Source: CAZJWR01 sp964549765 (GTDB lineage Bacteria; Zixibacteria; MSB-5A5; GN15; JAAZOE01). From it: a DNA stretch of 14,654 nt. Position numbers and translations under genes: made by a program. Shown here in pieces: positions 1 through 7,418 of this stretch. The notes beneath the pieces are model-generated. The model ran no database searches and was not told the DNA's origin. It saw nothing but the letters and a program-made list of their open reading frames with translations. Every line of letters begins with the position of its first letter. Positions within the stretch are counted from its first letter, which is position 1. Location: NCBI GenBank assembly GCA_964549765.1, contig CAZJWR010000078.1:1-14654 (forward strand), read 5' to 3'.

Positions 1-113
1 GCGTCGATACCGGCCTGTATGGTCGGTTGATCGAGCGGGATATTTATTGTCGCCGCCATAGCGGCCGCCGAAGCCACAAACAGGATTCCCGTCAGTAGCA
101 GACATACCCGCAT
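1..113 (-). CDS. Exported protein, N-terminal fragment (probable parallel beta-helix protein)
   Basis: Only the first 37 codons lie in the window; the rest runs off the left edge. The start is ATG at 113, with a strong Shine-Dalgarno GGGAGG at 119-124 five bases upstream. Residues 1-20 form a classical Sec signal peptide: one early Arg, a hydrophobic core LLLTGILFV, then small residues ending at about A20. The mature protein begins TINIPLDQPTIQAGID. This resembles the opening 'IxVPxDxPTIQAAIDA' phrase of right-handed parallel beta-helix (pectate-lyase/NosD-like) secreted proteins. Signal peptide and start are seen directly; the beta-helix assignment is inference from this short phrase. The gene is divergent from the secreted paralogue beginning at 434 and separated from it by 320 bp. 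Confidence 0.7.
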   Translation of the reverse strand, partial: MRVCLLLTGILFVASAAAMAATINIPLDQPTIQAGID

Positions 114-433
114 AATATCCTCCCAAAGCATTAAAACGTCGATATGACCGATTCCCATATATGGGGCCGCGGCGAATTTGGCTGAAGAAGCGTAGAGCCG
201 GGCGGAAGTCGGCAGGCTGCGTCCGAATGTTATTTCCCTTACTATAAAATAGGGGGTGCGGCACAATCATACAAGCCCATTTTTGGCCCGGTGGAATGGA
301 AAAATCGTTATAGAAACCAGTTGAAATAGGATACAGACGGGGTTATATTTTGACAATATGTATAGGACGATCGCCACGCGTGATACGTCCGTAGGAGTAG
401 AAAGACTTTGACTGGCCGCAGGATTCGACGGTA
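114..433. other. Divergent intergenic region
   Basis: This 320-bp gap separates the minus-strand beta-helix-type gene from the plus-strand secreted paralogues. It holds the minus-strand Shine-Dalgarno at 119-124 and the plus-strand promoter at 321-349. Around 241-250 an AT-rich ACTATAAAAT could supply a minus-strand -10 (TATAGT), but I found no matching -35 at a suitable distance. No coding region or strong hairpin is visible. Confidence 0.6.
321..349 (+). promoter_or_regulatory. Sigma70-type promoter for the tandem secreted-protein genes
   Basis: A -35 box TTGAAA (321-326) is followed after exactly 17 bp by a -10 box TATATT (344-349). Transcription would start near 356, giving a leader of about 78 nt before the ATG at 434. 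An AGGA at 420-423 acts as a modest ribosome binding site. A second TTGACA at 350-355 has no -10 at proper spacing. Box match and spacing are seen in the sequence; activity is inferred. Confidence 0.5.
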
Positions 434-2947
434 ATGAGACTACGCTCGATTCGGGTGATTCTTTTTTTATGGGCTATGCTTTCAACGGCCGGGGCCGTTT
501 ATGGAGCCGCTCGATTCGATCCCAAGGCGGGTGCGGAGAATAAGACGTTCTGGCGCTCCTCGGCGGAGGGAAGTCCCAATTTCGATATTGAAATTCACAA
601 AATCAACGATCTCCTGCTGGCCGTGTCCAATGGCGGCACCTTCGGAATCGGCTTCGCCGGGAGCTATATCGATCCGGATAACGGTCTGCCCGCCCCATCG
701 TGCGAGTTTCCGGCCGGTTCCAATGTCACCTATCTGTATTATGGCGGTCTTTGGGCCGGTGCTGTAGTCGGCACGGATACCCTGGTTTCAACCGGAATCG
801 ATGATTCGTACTCTGTCCGGGAATTCTGGCCGCCTTCGGGCCCGGAAGGCGCCATCCAGCGTCGCAGCAATATGGCGAGCTCGTTGGATTATTCCCCCGA
901 CGCCGTTTCGGAACAGGATTTCATCTGCACTTTCACCGACACATTTACCAACATCGGCCTCACCGGTCAGGATTCCTACGATAACCGCCCGCATATTCCG
1001 CTCGGTTTGAATATTGACCAGCGAACGTACGGCTGGAGTTACGACTACGCCGCTGATTTCATCATGTTCGACTATACCATCCAGAACATCAGCCGCTTTC
1101 CCCTCAAGCAATTCTATATCGGAGTTTTCATCGACGCCGACGTCTATCATGAATCGCACTCGGGCGGTACGGGATATACCGATGACATCTGCGGGTATCT
1201 CAATGATCTTCCGGCGCCGGGCTTTCCCGGCTTTCGCGACACCGTGCGCATCGCCTGGACCGCCGACAACGACGGCGATCCCAATCCCGGTGCGGGGTAT
1301 ATTTTCGATTATACCTCGGCCACCGGTCTGACCGGCACGGCCGTGCTGCGTACACCCAATCCCGATCTGAAATATTCCTTCAACTGGTGGATCACCAACT
1401 ACGGCAACCCCGCTCTCGACTGGGGTCCGCGCAAGGCGGGCACCGCCGACAAGCCCTTCCGGGATTTCGACTACGGGCTCGGAACGGCTTACGGCGACCG
1501 CAACAAATATTATGTTATGTCCAGTGAGGAGTTCGATTACGATCAGTTGGAGTCGGCGGTAAGCCACACCGCCGAGGGATGGCTGCCGCCTCCGAAGGAT
1601 GCCGCCGATTTCGCCGACGGGTATGACGCTCGCTATATGTTTTCATTCGGGCCGTTCGACCTGAGTCCCGGCGATACCCTGCCAATTACCCTGGCCTACG
1701 TGGCGGGTTCCGGTTTTCACGTCGCGGGACGGGATTTTATCGACAATTGGAATCCGTATAATCCGGCGCAATACGAAAGCACGCTGGATTTCACCAACCT
1801 CGGTGAAAATGCGAAATGGGCAAACTGGATTTTCGATAATCCCGGCGTTGATACCGACCATAATGGCGATTCCGGGAAGGTCCGCTGGGTGGTCGATTCA
1901 ACGACGATGGATTCCACTCCCTATTTCTACGCGGGCGACGGCGTCCCCGATTTCCGGGGCGCGGCCCCTCCGCCCGCGCCGAAAGTGACGGTGACTCCCG
2001 AATTCGGGGCTCTGCGAGTCCGCTGGAACGGTCAGGTCAGCGAGGAAAATATCGATTTCTTCTCGGGCGTGAGGGATTTCGAGGGGTATCGGGTCTATTA
2101 CGGTGAAGATAATCGCGGCTCGGATTATGTTCTCCTGGCCGGCTATGATGTCGATGATTACAACGTCCATCATTTCAACACCACCACGCAGCTCTGGGAA
2201 ATATCGGAAACGCCGATTACGCGCGATTCCCTGGATCGCTGGCTGGGCGCGGATTTCGACCCCGGCCAGTATGATCGCCCCGAGGCCAGTTACTTCGACG
2301 ACGGCAAAGCCTATTATTTTGCGCCCCAGGATTGGAATAGTAGCGACCTGACCGATCCGTACGGTATCCACCGTGTTTATCCGGATGCCGACCCCAACGA
2401 TGCTGCCGACACCACCGAGGAAGGATTCCTTCGCTACTACGAATACGAATATATCCTCGACAACATTCAGCCGTCTATCCCGTACTATGTCACTGTTACG
2501 TCCTTCGATTACGGAAGCCGCAAAATGGCCCTCTCGGCGCTCGAATCGTCCCCCAACCTCAATGCCGTCCAGGCCTATCCGCTCCCGTCCTCGGAATCCG
2601 TTGAAAATCAGGGGCTGTCGGTCATCGTGTATCCCAATCCCTATCGCATCGACGGCGGCTACGCCCGCGTCGGATACGAAAACCGCGACCGGACGAAATC
2701 GGCTGAACGGTCGCGGTCGATACATTTTGCGAATCTGCCGAAAATCTGCACTATTCGCATCTACACCGTGTCGGGCGATCTGGTCCAGCAGATCGAGCAT
2801 TATCATCCGGAGGGCGGCCCGGAATCGCAGCATGAACGCTGGAACCTGATCAGCCGGAACACACAGGCGGTGGTGACCGGCATTTACATATGGCATGTCT
2901 CGTCCGCTATGGGCGAGCAGTTGGGAAAGATTGTAGTCATCAAATGA
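434..2947 (+). CDS. Large secreted protein with Fn3-like region and type IX-like C-terminal sorting domain (paralogue 1)
   Basis: 837 residues, function unknown. Residues 1 to about 25 are a signal peptide (RLRSIRV, then a hydrophobic core, AVYGA cleavage region). Residues 50-510 form a large unrecognised domain rich in aromatic and acidic residues, including an Asp-rich D473-x-D475-x-N477-G-D479 loop that may bind calcium. A proline linker PPPAP (512-516) leads into a fibronectin-III-like region (FEGYRVYYGEDN). The last 105 residues begin at VYPNPYR (732-738) and resemble type IX type A sorting/FlgD-like domains: IRIYTVSGDLV, TGIYIWHV, ending GKIVVIK. By family knowledge such domains direct export across the outer membrane and are then removed or anchored. 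The stop overlaps the ATG of the next gene, a close paralogue of roughly two-thirds to three-quarters identity by eye. Secretion is well supported; the role of the main domain is not recognised. Confidence 0.85.
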   Translation: MRLRSIRVILFLWAMLSTAGAVYGAARFDPKAGAENKTFWRSSAEGSPNFDIEIHKINDLLLAVSNGGTFGIGFAGSYIDPDNGLPAPSCEFPAGSNVTYLYYGGLWAGAVVGTDTLVSTGIDDSYSVREFWPPSGPEGAIQRRSNMASSLDYSPDAVSEQDFICTFTDTFTNIGLTGQDSYDNRPHIPLGLNIDQRTYGWSYDYAADFIMFDYTIQNISRFPLKQFYIGVFIDADVYHESHSGGTGYTDDICGYLNDLPAPGFPGFRDTVRIAWTADNDGDPNPGAGYIFDYTSATGLTGTAVLRTPNPDLKYSFNWWITNYGNPALDWGPRKAGTADKPFRDFDYGLGTAYGDRNKYYVMSSEEFDYDQLESAVSHTAEGWLPPPKDAADFADGYDARYMFSFGPFDLSPGDTLPITLAYVAGSGFHVAGRDFIDNWNPYNPAQYESTLDFTNLGENAKWANWIFDNPGVDTDHNGDSGKVRWVVDSTTMDSTPYFYAGDGVPDFRGAAPPPAPKVTVTPEFGALRVRWNGQVSEENIDFFSGVRDFEGYRVYYGEDNRGSDYVLLAGYDVDDYNVHHFNTTTQLWEISETPITRDSLDRWLGADFDPGQYDRPEASYFDDGKAYYFAPQDWNSSDLTDPYGIHRVYPDADPNDAADTTEEGFLRYYEYEYILDNIQPSIPYYVTVTSFDYGSRKMALSALESSPNLNAVQAYPLPSSESVENQGLSVIVYPNPYRIDGGYARVGYENRDRTKSAERSRSIHFANLPKICTIRIYTVSGDLVQQIEHYHPEGGPESQHERWNLISRNTQAVVTGIYIWHVSSAMGEQLGKIVVIK

Positions 2948-5553
2948 AAAACGTGACGACGGCGCCGGCGCGCCATACTGATCGCGCGAAAAGCGGGAAG
3001 TATTCGGAAATTTCCCCGCTATCCATTATGGTCGCTATCATTCTTGTTATCCTCCTGATTTCCCTCGGGACGCAGAATATTTCGGCCCGGGCGCTGTATG
3101 ATCGAGACGCCTCCTCCGGCGATGTGCTCGCCAAGCCCGGCTCGGTTGGCACCCCCAATTTCAGCCTCGAACTGCACAAAATCAATGAACTCTTGCTGAC
3201 CATATCCAACGGCGGGACATTCGGCAGCGAAGGGCCCAACGCCTATATCGATCCGGAAACCGGTATGGTTGCTCCGTCATGCGAATACCCGGCGGGATCG
3301 GATATATCTTACCTGTTCATCGGGGCGTTCTGGGCGGGAGGAATTGTTGGACGCGATACGCTGGTGTCGGTCGGTTTTGACGGAAACCGGTACCTTCGCG
3401 AATTCTGGCCGCCTGCGGGAGATGCGGGCGCGATCCGGCGGCGCAGCAGCATGAGAACGTCGCTGGATTATTCGCCGGATGCTGTTTCGGAACAGGATTT
3501 CGTTTGCGTCTACAGCGATACGCTGGTCAGCACGGGTTATACCGCGTTCGATCCCATCGAAGACCGGCCGCACATCCCCTTGGGATTGGAAGTGCATCAG
3601 CGTTCCTACGGATGGAGCTACGAATACGCCGAAGATTTTATCATCTTCGATTTCACCGTCCGCAATATCAACCGCTTTCCTCTGAAACAGGTCTATTTCG
3701 GGATTTACGTCGATGCCGACATCTACCATGAATCCGCCGAGGCCTCGGGATGGAGTGACGATATTTGCGGGTATTTGCATGACATTCCGTCAAAGGACAC
3801 TCCCGGATTCCGCGATACCGTACGCGTCGCGTGGGCGGCCGACAATGACGGCGACCCCAATTTCAGCGCCCCCAACGGCTTTGACTATAAATCCCCCACC
3901 GGCGTCACCGGCACGGCCGTACTGCGGACACCCAATCCCGACCTCAAGTACTCCTACAATTGGTGGATCGCCAACGGCAATCCGGCCATGGACTGGGGAC
4001 CCCGCAAAGCCGGTACCGAGGAAAAGCCCTTCCGCAATTTCGGCTATGGCCTCGGATCGCCCGAGGGTGACCGCAATAAATATTACATGATGCAAAGCCA
4101 GGAATTCGACTACGATCAACTCGAATCGGCCGTCAGCCATACCGACCAGGGCTGGCTGCCGCCGCCGCGGAGCGCCGATGTTTTCGCCCGCGGCTTTGAC
4201 GCCCGGTATCTATTTTCATTCGGCCCGTTCGACCTTCAGCCGGGAGATACCCTGCCGATAACCCTTGCCTACGTGGCCGGCGCCGGGTTCCATGTCAACG
4301 GTCGCGACTTCACGGATTACTGGGATGCGTCTGATCCGTATAAATATGAAAGCAGGCTGGACTATTCCGATCTCGGGAACAACGCCAAATGGGCCAACTG
4401 GATATTCGATAACCCCGGGGTCGATACCGACGGCGACGGCGATTCCGGATCATGTCGCATCATCATCGATACCGTGGCGGGCAGCGGGCCTAACGACAAT
4501 CTGCCGTATCATGTGGATACGACCTACTTTTGGTACCGGGGGGACGGGGTCCCCGATTTTCGAGGCGCCTCACCGCCCCCGGCGCCGCTCGTGAAGGTAA
4601 CGCCCGAATTCGGTCGGCTCCGGGTGCGCTGGAACGGGCAGATCAGCGAAGAGAATGTTGACTTCTTTTCGGGTCTGAAGGATTTCGAGGGCTACCGCGT
4701 CTACTACGCCGAGGATAACCGGCAGTCGGATTACGTCATGCTGAGCAGCTACGATATCGACGACTATAACGTTTATCATTTCGACGCCGTGACCCGTCGC
4801 TGGGATATCTCGCTGGCGCCGATCACGGGTGATTCGCTGCACGCCTGGCTGGGCCCCGATTTCGATCCCGAAGCGTATGATCGTCCCGAGGCGAGCTATT
4901 TCCACGGGGGAGAAGCCTACTATTTCACCAAGCAGGACTGGAACAGAAGCGATCTGTCCAATCCACTGGCCATTCACCGGGTCTATCCCGACGCCGATCC
5001 GAACGACCCCACAGATACTACCGATGAGGGGTTCCAGCGCTGTTATGAATATGAATACGTGATCGACGGCATCCAGCCGTCGAAACCGTATTACGTCTCG
5101 GTGACGACCTTTGATTACGGCAGCCGCAAGATCGCCCTGTCGTCGCTGGAATCGTCGCCCAATCTCAACGCCGTGTCGGCTTATGCCTTGCCGGCCTCGG
5201 ATGAGGTCGAAGAGCGCGGATTGTCCGTAATGGTTTATCCCAACCCGTATCGTATCGACGGCGGTTACGCCCGGGCCGGATACGAAAACCGTGATCGGAC
5301 CAAATCGGCGGAACGGGCCCGGTCGATCCATTTCTACAATCTACCCAAAATATGCACCATCCGTATCTATACGCTCTCGGGCGATCTGGTGGAACAAATC
5401 GAACACTATAATCCCGGGGGCGGTCCCGAGTCCCAGCATGAACGATGGAACATGATCAGCCGCAACACCCAGGCGGTCGTGACGGGAATCTACATATATC
5501 ATGTGGCGTCGGATATGGGCGAGCAGCTGGGCAAGATTGTCATAATAAAATAG
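2944..5553 (+). CDS. Large secreted protein with Fn3-like region and type IX-like C-terminal sorting domain (paralogue 2)
   Basis: 869 residues from the ATG at 2944, chosen because it forms an ATGA overlap with the upstream stop; an in-frame ATG at 2890 would lie inside the upstream gene. The N-terminus is unusual: about 28 polar residues precede the hydrophobic segment (MVAIILVILLISLG), so the signal has a long n-region, or translation starts at the internal ATG at 3028, which has no clear ribosome binding site. Domain order matches paralogue 1: large unknown domain, Asp-rich loop D494-x-D496-G-D498-G-D500, PPPAP linker (544-548), Fn3-like region, YPNPYR (765-770), and a C-terminal domain ending GKIVIIK. 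Compared with paralogue 1 it has about 10 extra residues just after the Asp-rich loop. It is probably co-translated with paralogue 1. Function is unknown; a surface or extracellular role is inferred. Confidence 0.85.
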   Translation: MKNVTTAPARHTDRAKSGKYSEISPLSIMVAIILVILLISLGTQNISARALYDRDASSGDVLAKPGSVGTPNFSLELHKINELLLTISNGGTFGSEGPNAYIDPETGMVAPSCEYPAGSDISYLFIGAFWAGGIVGRDTLVSVGFDGNRYLREFWPPAGDAGAIRRRSSMRTSLDYSPDAVSEQDFVCVYSDTLVSTGYTAFDPIEDRPHIPLGLEVHQRSYGWSYEYAEDFIIFDFTVRNINRFPLKQVYFGIYVDADIYHESAEASGWSDDICGYLHDIPSKDTPGFRDTVRVAWAADNDGDPNFSAPNGFDYKSPTGVTGTAVLRTPNPDLKYSYNWWIANGNPAMDWGPRKAGTEEKPFRNFGYGLGSPEGDRNKYYMMQSQEFDYDQLESAVSHTDQGWLPPPRSADVFARGFDARYLFSFGPFDLQPGDTLPITLAYVAGAGFHVNGRDFTDYWDASDPYKYESRLDYSDLGNNAKWANWIFDNPGVDTDGDGDSGSCRIIIDTVAGSGPNDNLPYHVDTTYFWYRGDGVPDFRGASPPPAPLVKVTPEFGRLRVRWNGQISEENVDFFSGLKDFEGYRVYYAEDNRQSDYVMLSSYDIDDYNVYHFDAVTRRWDISLAPITGDSLHAWLGPDFDPEAYDRPEASYFHGGEAYYFTKQDWNRSDLSNPLAIHRVYPDADPNDPTDTTDEGFQRCYEYEYVIDGIQPSKPYYVSVTTFDYGSRKIALSSLESSPNLNAVSAYALPASDEVEERGLSVMVYPNPYRIDGGYARAGYENRDRTKSAERARSIHFYNLPKICTIRIYTLSGDLVEQIEHYNPGGGPESQHERWNMISRNTQAVVTGIYIYHVASDMGEQLGKIVIIK

Positions 5554-5619
5554 CTCTCGATAGATGAAAGGGAAGAGCGGTCGGTATAAGGAACGTAAAC
5601 GCTATTGGAGGACTGACAA

Positions 5620-7032
5620 ATGCACGCATTAAGCAACAGGGTGATGGCGGCATTCATGATATGTTTGCTCGCAACGGCGACCGGCCTGGCGGCGCCCAAA
5701 GGCGGCATCTCGCCGGAACAGGTCGATCGCTGGGCGGAAACGATCCCGACCGCAAACGACAAGGTTATGGCGGATATCGTCGCCAATGGCAATATTAGGG
5801 ACATCGCCCTCAACCGCGAAAAATTCATCGCCCATGATTCATATGTCAATTATGCAATCAAGATGGGGGATATCACCAATCAGAAAAGCTCCGGCCGGTG
5901 CTGGATGTTTGCCGCGCTTAATATTTTGCGCCCGCAGGTCATGAAAAAATACAAGGTGAAAAATTTCGAATTTTCCGAAAATTACCTGATGTTCTTCGAT
6001 AAACTGGAAAAAACCAACCTCTTCCTGCAGGCGATGATCGATCTGGCCGGCCGGCCGCTCGACGACCGCGAACTGGAGGGAATAATCGAAGATCCCATCG
6101 GTGATGGCGGCTGGTGGACGTTCTTCACCGATCTGGTGCAAAAATACGGCCTGGTGCCCGAAGAGGCCATGCCCGAAACATACAATAGTTCCACTTCAGG
6201 AACCATGAACTCATTCCTCCGCCTCAAAGCCGCCGAAATGGGCGTCGAACTTCGCACCATGGCCCGCAATGGCGCCTCTCCCGACGAACTCGAAAACCGC
6301 AAACAGGAAATGCTGGGACAAATCTATCGCATGCTGGTGATCCATCTCGGACAGCCGCCCCGGGAATTCACCTGGCGGTATGAAACCGGCGATAGTACCG
6401 GGAGCGTTATTCATTCCGAAACGTTCACGCCGCAGTCATTCTTCAAAGAAGCCGTCGGCGACAATCTCTCGAACTATGTCGCTCTGTTCAATTATCCCGG
6501 CAAGGATTACTTCCAAAACTACAGCCTGCGATGGAGCCGCAACATATACGACCGGCCCAATTTTACCATCCTCAATGTGCCCATCGACACCCTGCGCGCC
6601 TATGCCCTGAAATCGGTGCTCGATTCGACCCCGGTCTGGTTTGCCTGCGACGTGGGCAAGGAGAACGACGGCAAGGACGGCATCATGGCGCTGGATATAT
6701 ACAATTACGAATCGATATACGGGACTACCTTCCGCATGCCCAAGGTCGATCTCATTCATATGCAAGTCATCACGCCCAATCACGCCATGGCCTTCATGGG
6801 CGTCGATACCGCCAACGGTGAGGCTCGCAAATGGCTGGTCGAGAACAGCTGGGGCGACGATAAGGGTGACAAGGGCAAATGGTATATGTATAACGATTGG
6901 TTCGACCGCTACCTGTTCGGCGTTATCATCAATCAAAATTACCTCACCGATCAACTCAAGACGATGGCAAAAAAGCCCCCGATCGAACTCCCCCCATGGG
7001 ACCCGATGTACTCGCTCAATCACCTGAATTAA
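5620..7032 (+). CDS. pepC: Exported C1B-family cysteine aminopeptidase (PepC / bleomycin hydrolase-like)
   Basis: 470 residues; cleaves N-terminal amino acids from peptides. The papain-type catalytic set is complete: Q88 and C94 in QKSSGRCWMFA, H388 in TPNHAMAFMG, N409 in VENSWG. The C-terminus IELPPWDPM matches the arm that in PepC/bleomycin hydrolase folds into the active site and makes the enzyme an exopeptidase. Length is close to the usual ~450 residues plus a leader. The oddity is an N-terminal signal peptide (hydrophobic core AAFMICLLATATG, cleavage near A24-A25), since the textbook enzymes are cytoplasmic; the enzyme probably acts in the periplasm or outside. The start is ATG 5620 with GGAGG at 5607-5611, spacer 8. 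It lies 66 bp after the tandem secreted genes with no terminator or clear promoter between, so it may share their transcript. Confidence 0.93.
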   Translation: MHALSNRVMAAFMICLLATATGLAAPKGGISPEQVDRWAETIPTANDKVMADIVANGNIRDIALNREKFIAHDSYVNYAIKMGDITNQKSSGRCWMFAALNILRPQVMKKYKVKNFEFSENYLMFFDKLEKTNLFLQAMIDLAGRPLDDRELEGIIEDPIGDGGWWTFFTDLVQKYGLVPEEAMPETYNSSTSGTMNSFLRLKAAEMGVELRTMARNGASPDELENRKQEMLGQIYRMLVIHLGQPPREFTWRYETGDSTGSVIHSETFTPQSFFKEAVGDNLSNYVALFNYPGKDYFQNYSLRWSRNIYDRPNFTILNVPIDTLRAYALKSVLDSTPVWFACDVGKENDGKDGIMALDIYNYESIYGTTFRMPKVDLIHMQVITPNHAMAFMGVDTANGEARKWLVENSWGDDKGDKGKWYMYNDWFDRYLFGVIINQNYLTDQLKTMAKKPPIELPPWDPMYSLNHLN

Positions 7033-7094
7033 TTAAAGCGATAGAGCCATCACCTGGGGTCGCAAAGCATCGATAAACTATCTGACTTCGGTGC

Positions 7095-7119
7095 CCCACC
7101 CGTGCCATGCACGGGTGGG
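7095..7119. repeat. Perfect 11-bp hairpin with CAT loop
   Basis: CCCACCCGTGC (7095-7105) and GCACGGGTGGG (7109-7119) are exact reverse complements around the 3-nt loop CAT. It lies 63 bp after the pepC stop. No T-run follows on either strand, so it is not a standard intrinsic terminator, though it could protect a 3' end or belong to a dispersed intergenic hairpin family. Confidence 0.65.
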
Positions 7120-7181
7120 ATGCAGTTGATCGGTATACAATGAATCAGTGGTATTAGGATTAAAACAGCGAAAAATCGGTT

Positions 7182-7210
7182 TTGCGTCGAACCCGAATTA
7201 CCCTTATATT
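7182..7210 (+). promoter_or_regulatory. Candidate promoter for the acyl-CoA synthetase operon
   Basis: TTGCGT (7182-7187) is followed after 17 bp by TATATT (7205-7210). The -10 is good and the -35 matches only at TTG. Transcription from here would run through the compound inverted repeat at 7282-7353 and place it in a leader of about 200 nt. Confidence 0.35.
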
Positions 7211-7281
7211 GTTAAATTATAGTCAATGGAGAATAGTGAAAATCGGAAATGGTCCATTCTGCGATAGGTGATTATGGCTTC

Positions 7282-7353
7282 TGTCATTCCCGCACAGACG
7301 GGAATCCATGACGGCCTATAACCTGATGGATGCCCGCATTCACGGGCATGACA
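7282..7353. repeat. 72-bp compound inverted repeat (hairpin within each arm)
   Basis: The two ends (TGTCAT... and ...ATGACA) are complementary, and each arm carries its own 7-bp hairpin with a 6-nt loop: ATTCCCG/CGGGAAT at 7286-7305 and ATGCCCG/CGGGCAT at 7330-7349. ATCCAT follows the left hairpin and its complement ATGGAT precedes the right one. The ATTCCCG...CGGGAAT core resembles dispersed intergenic repeats of other bacteria, such as the neisserial dRS3 type; a common origin is not implied. Confidence 0.65.
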
Positions 7354-7418
7354 TAACCGCCTCATCATCGTATCCGGGATCCGGTTACCGACAATCCCAT
7401 TGAGGAACGGTTTGTGCT

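Larger units (their letters stand above)
7033..7418. other. Intergenic region with hairpin, candidate promoter and compound inverted repeat
   Basis: This 386-bp gap between pepC and the acyl-CoA synthetase gene contains no credible gene. It holds a perfect 11-bp hairpin (7095-7119), a possible promoter (7182-7210) and a 72-bp compound inverted repeat (7282-7353). The ribosome binding site GAGGA of the next gene is at 7402-7406. No hairpin here is followed by a T tract, so no classical terminator is visible. Confidence 0.6.

Noticed and set aside
1898..2896. Long antisense open frame (332 codons) and a similar one at 788-1567
   Set aside because: Both lie fully inside paralogue 1 on the opposite strand, have Ile/Val/Gly/Arg-rich shadow composition, and no recognisable motif or ribosome binding site. 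Equivalent antisense frames also occur under paralogue 2 because codon use is similar.
2890..2943. Earlier in-frame start for paralogue 2
   Set aside because: It would place 18 codons inside paralogue 1; the ATGA overlap at 2944 is the usual arrangement for coupled genes.
7282..7353. Compound inverted repeat as CRISPR repeats or an insertion-sequence end
   Set aside because: There are only two arms in inverted orientation, no regular spacing, no target duplication seen and no transposase or cas gene in the window.
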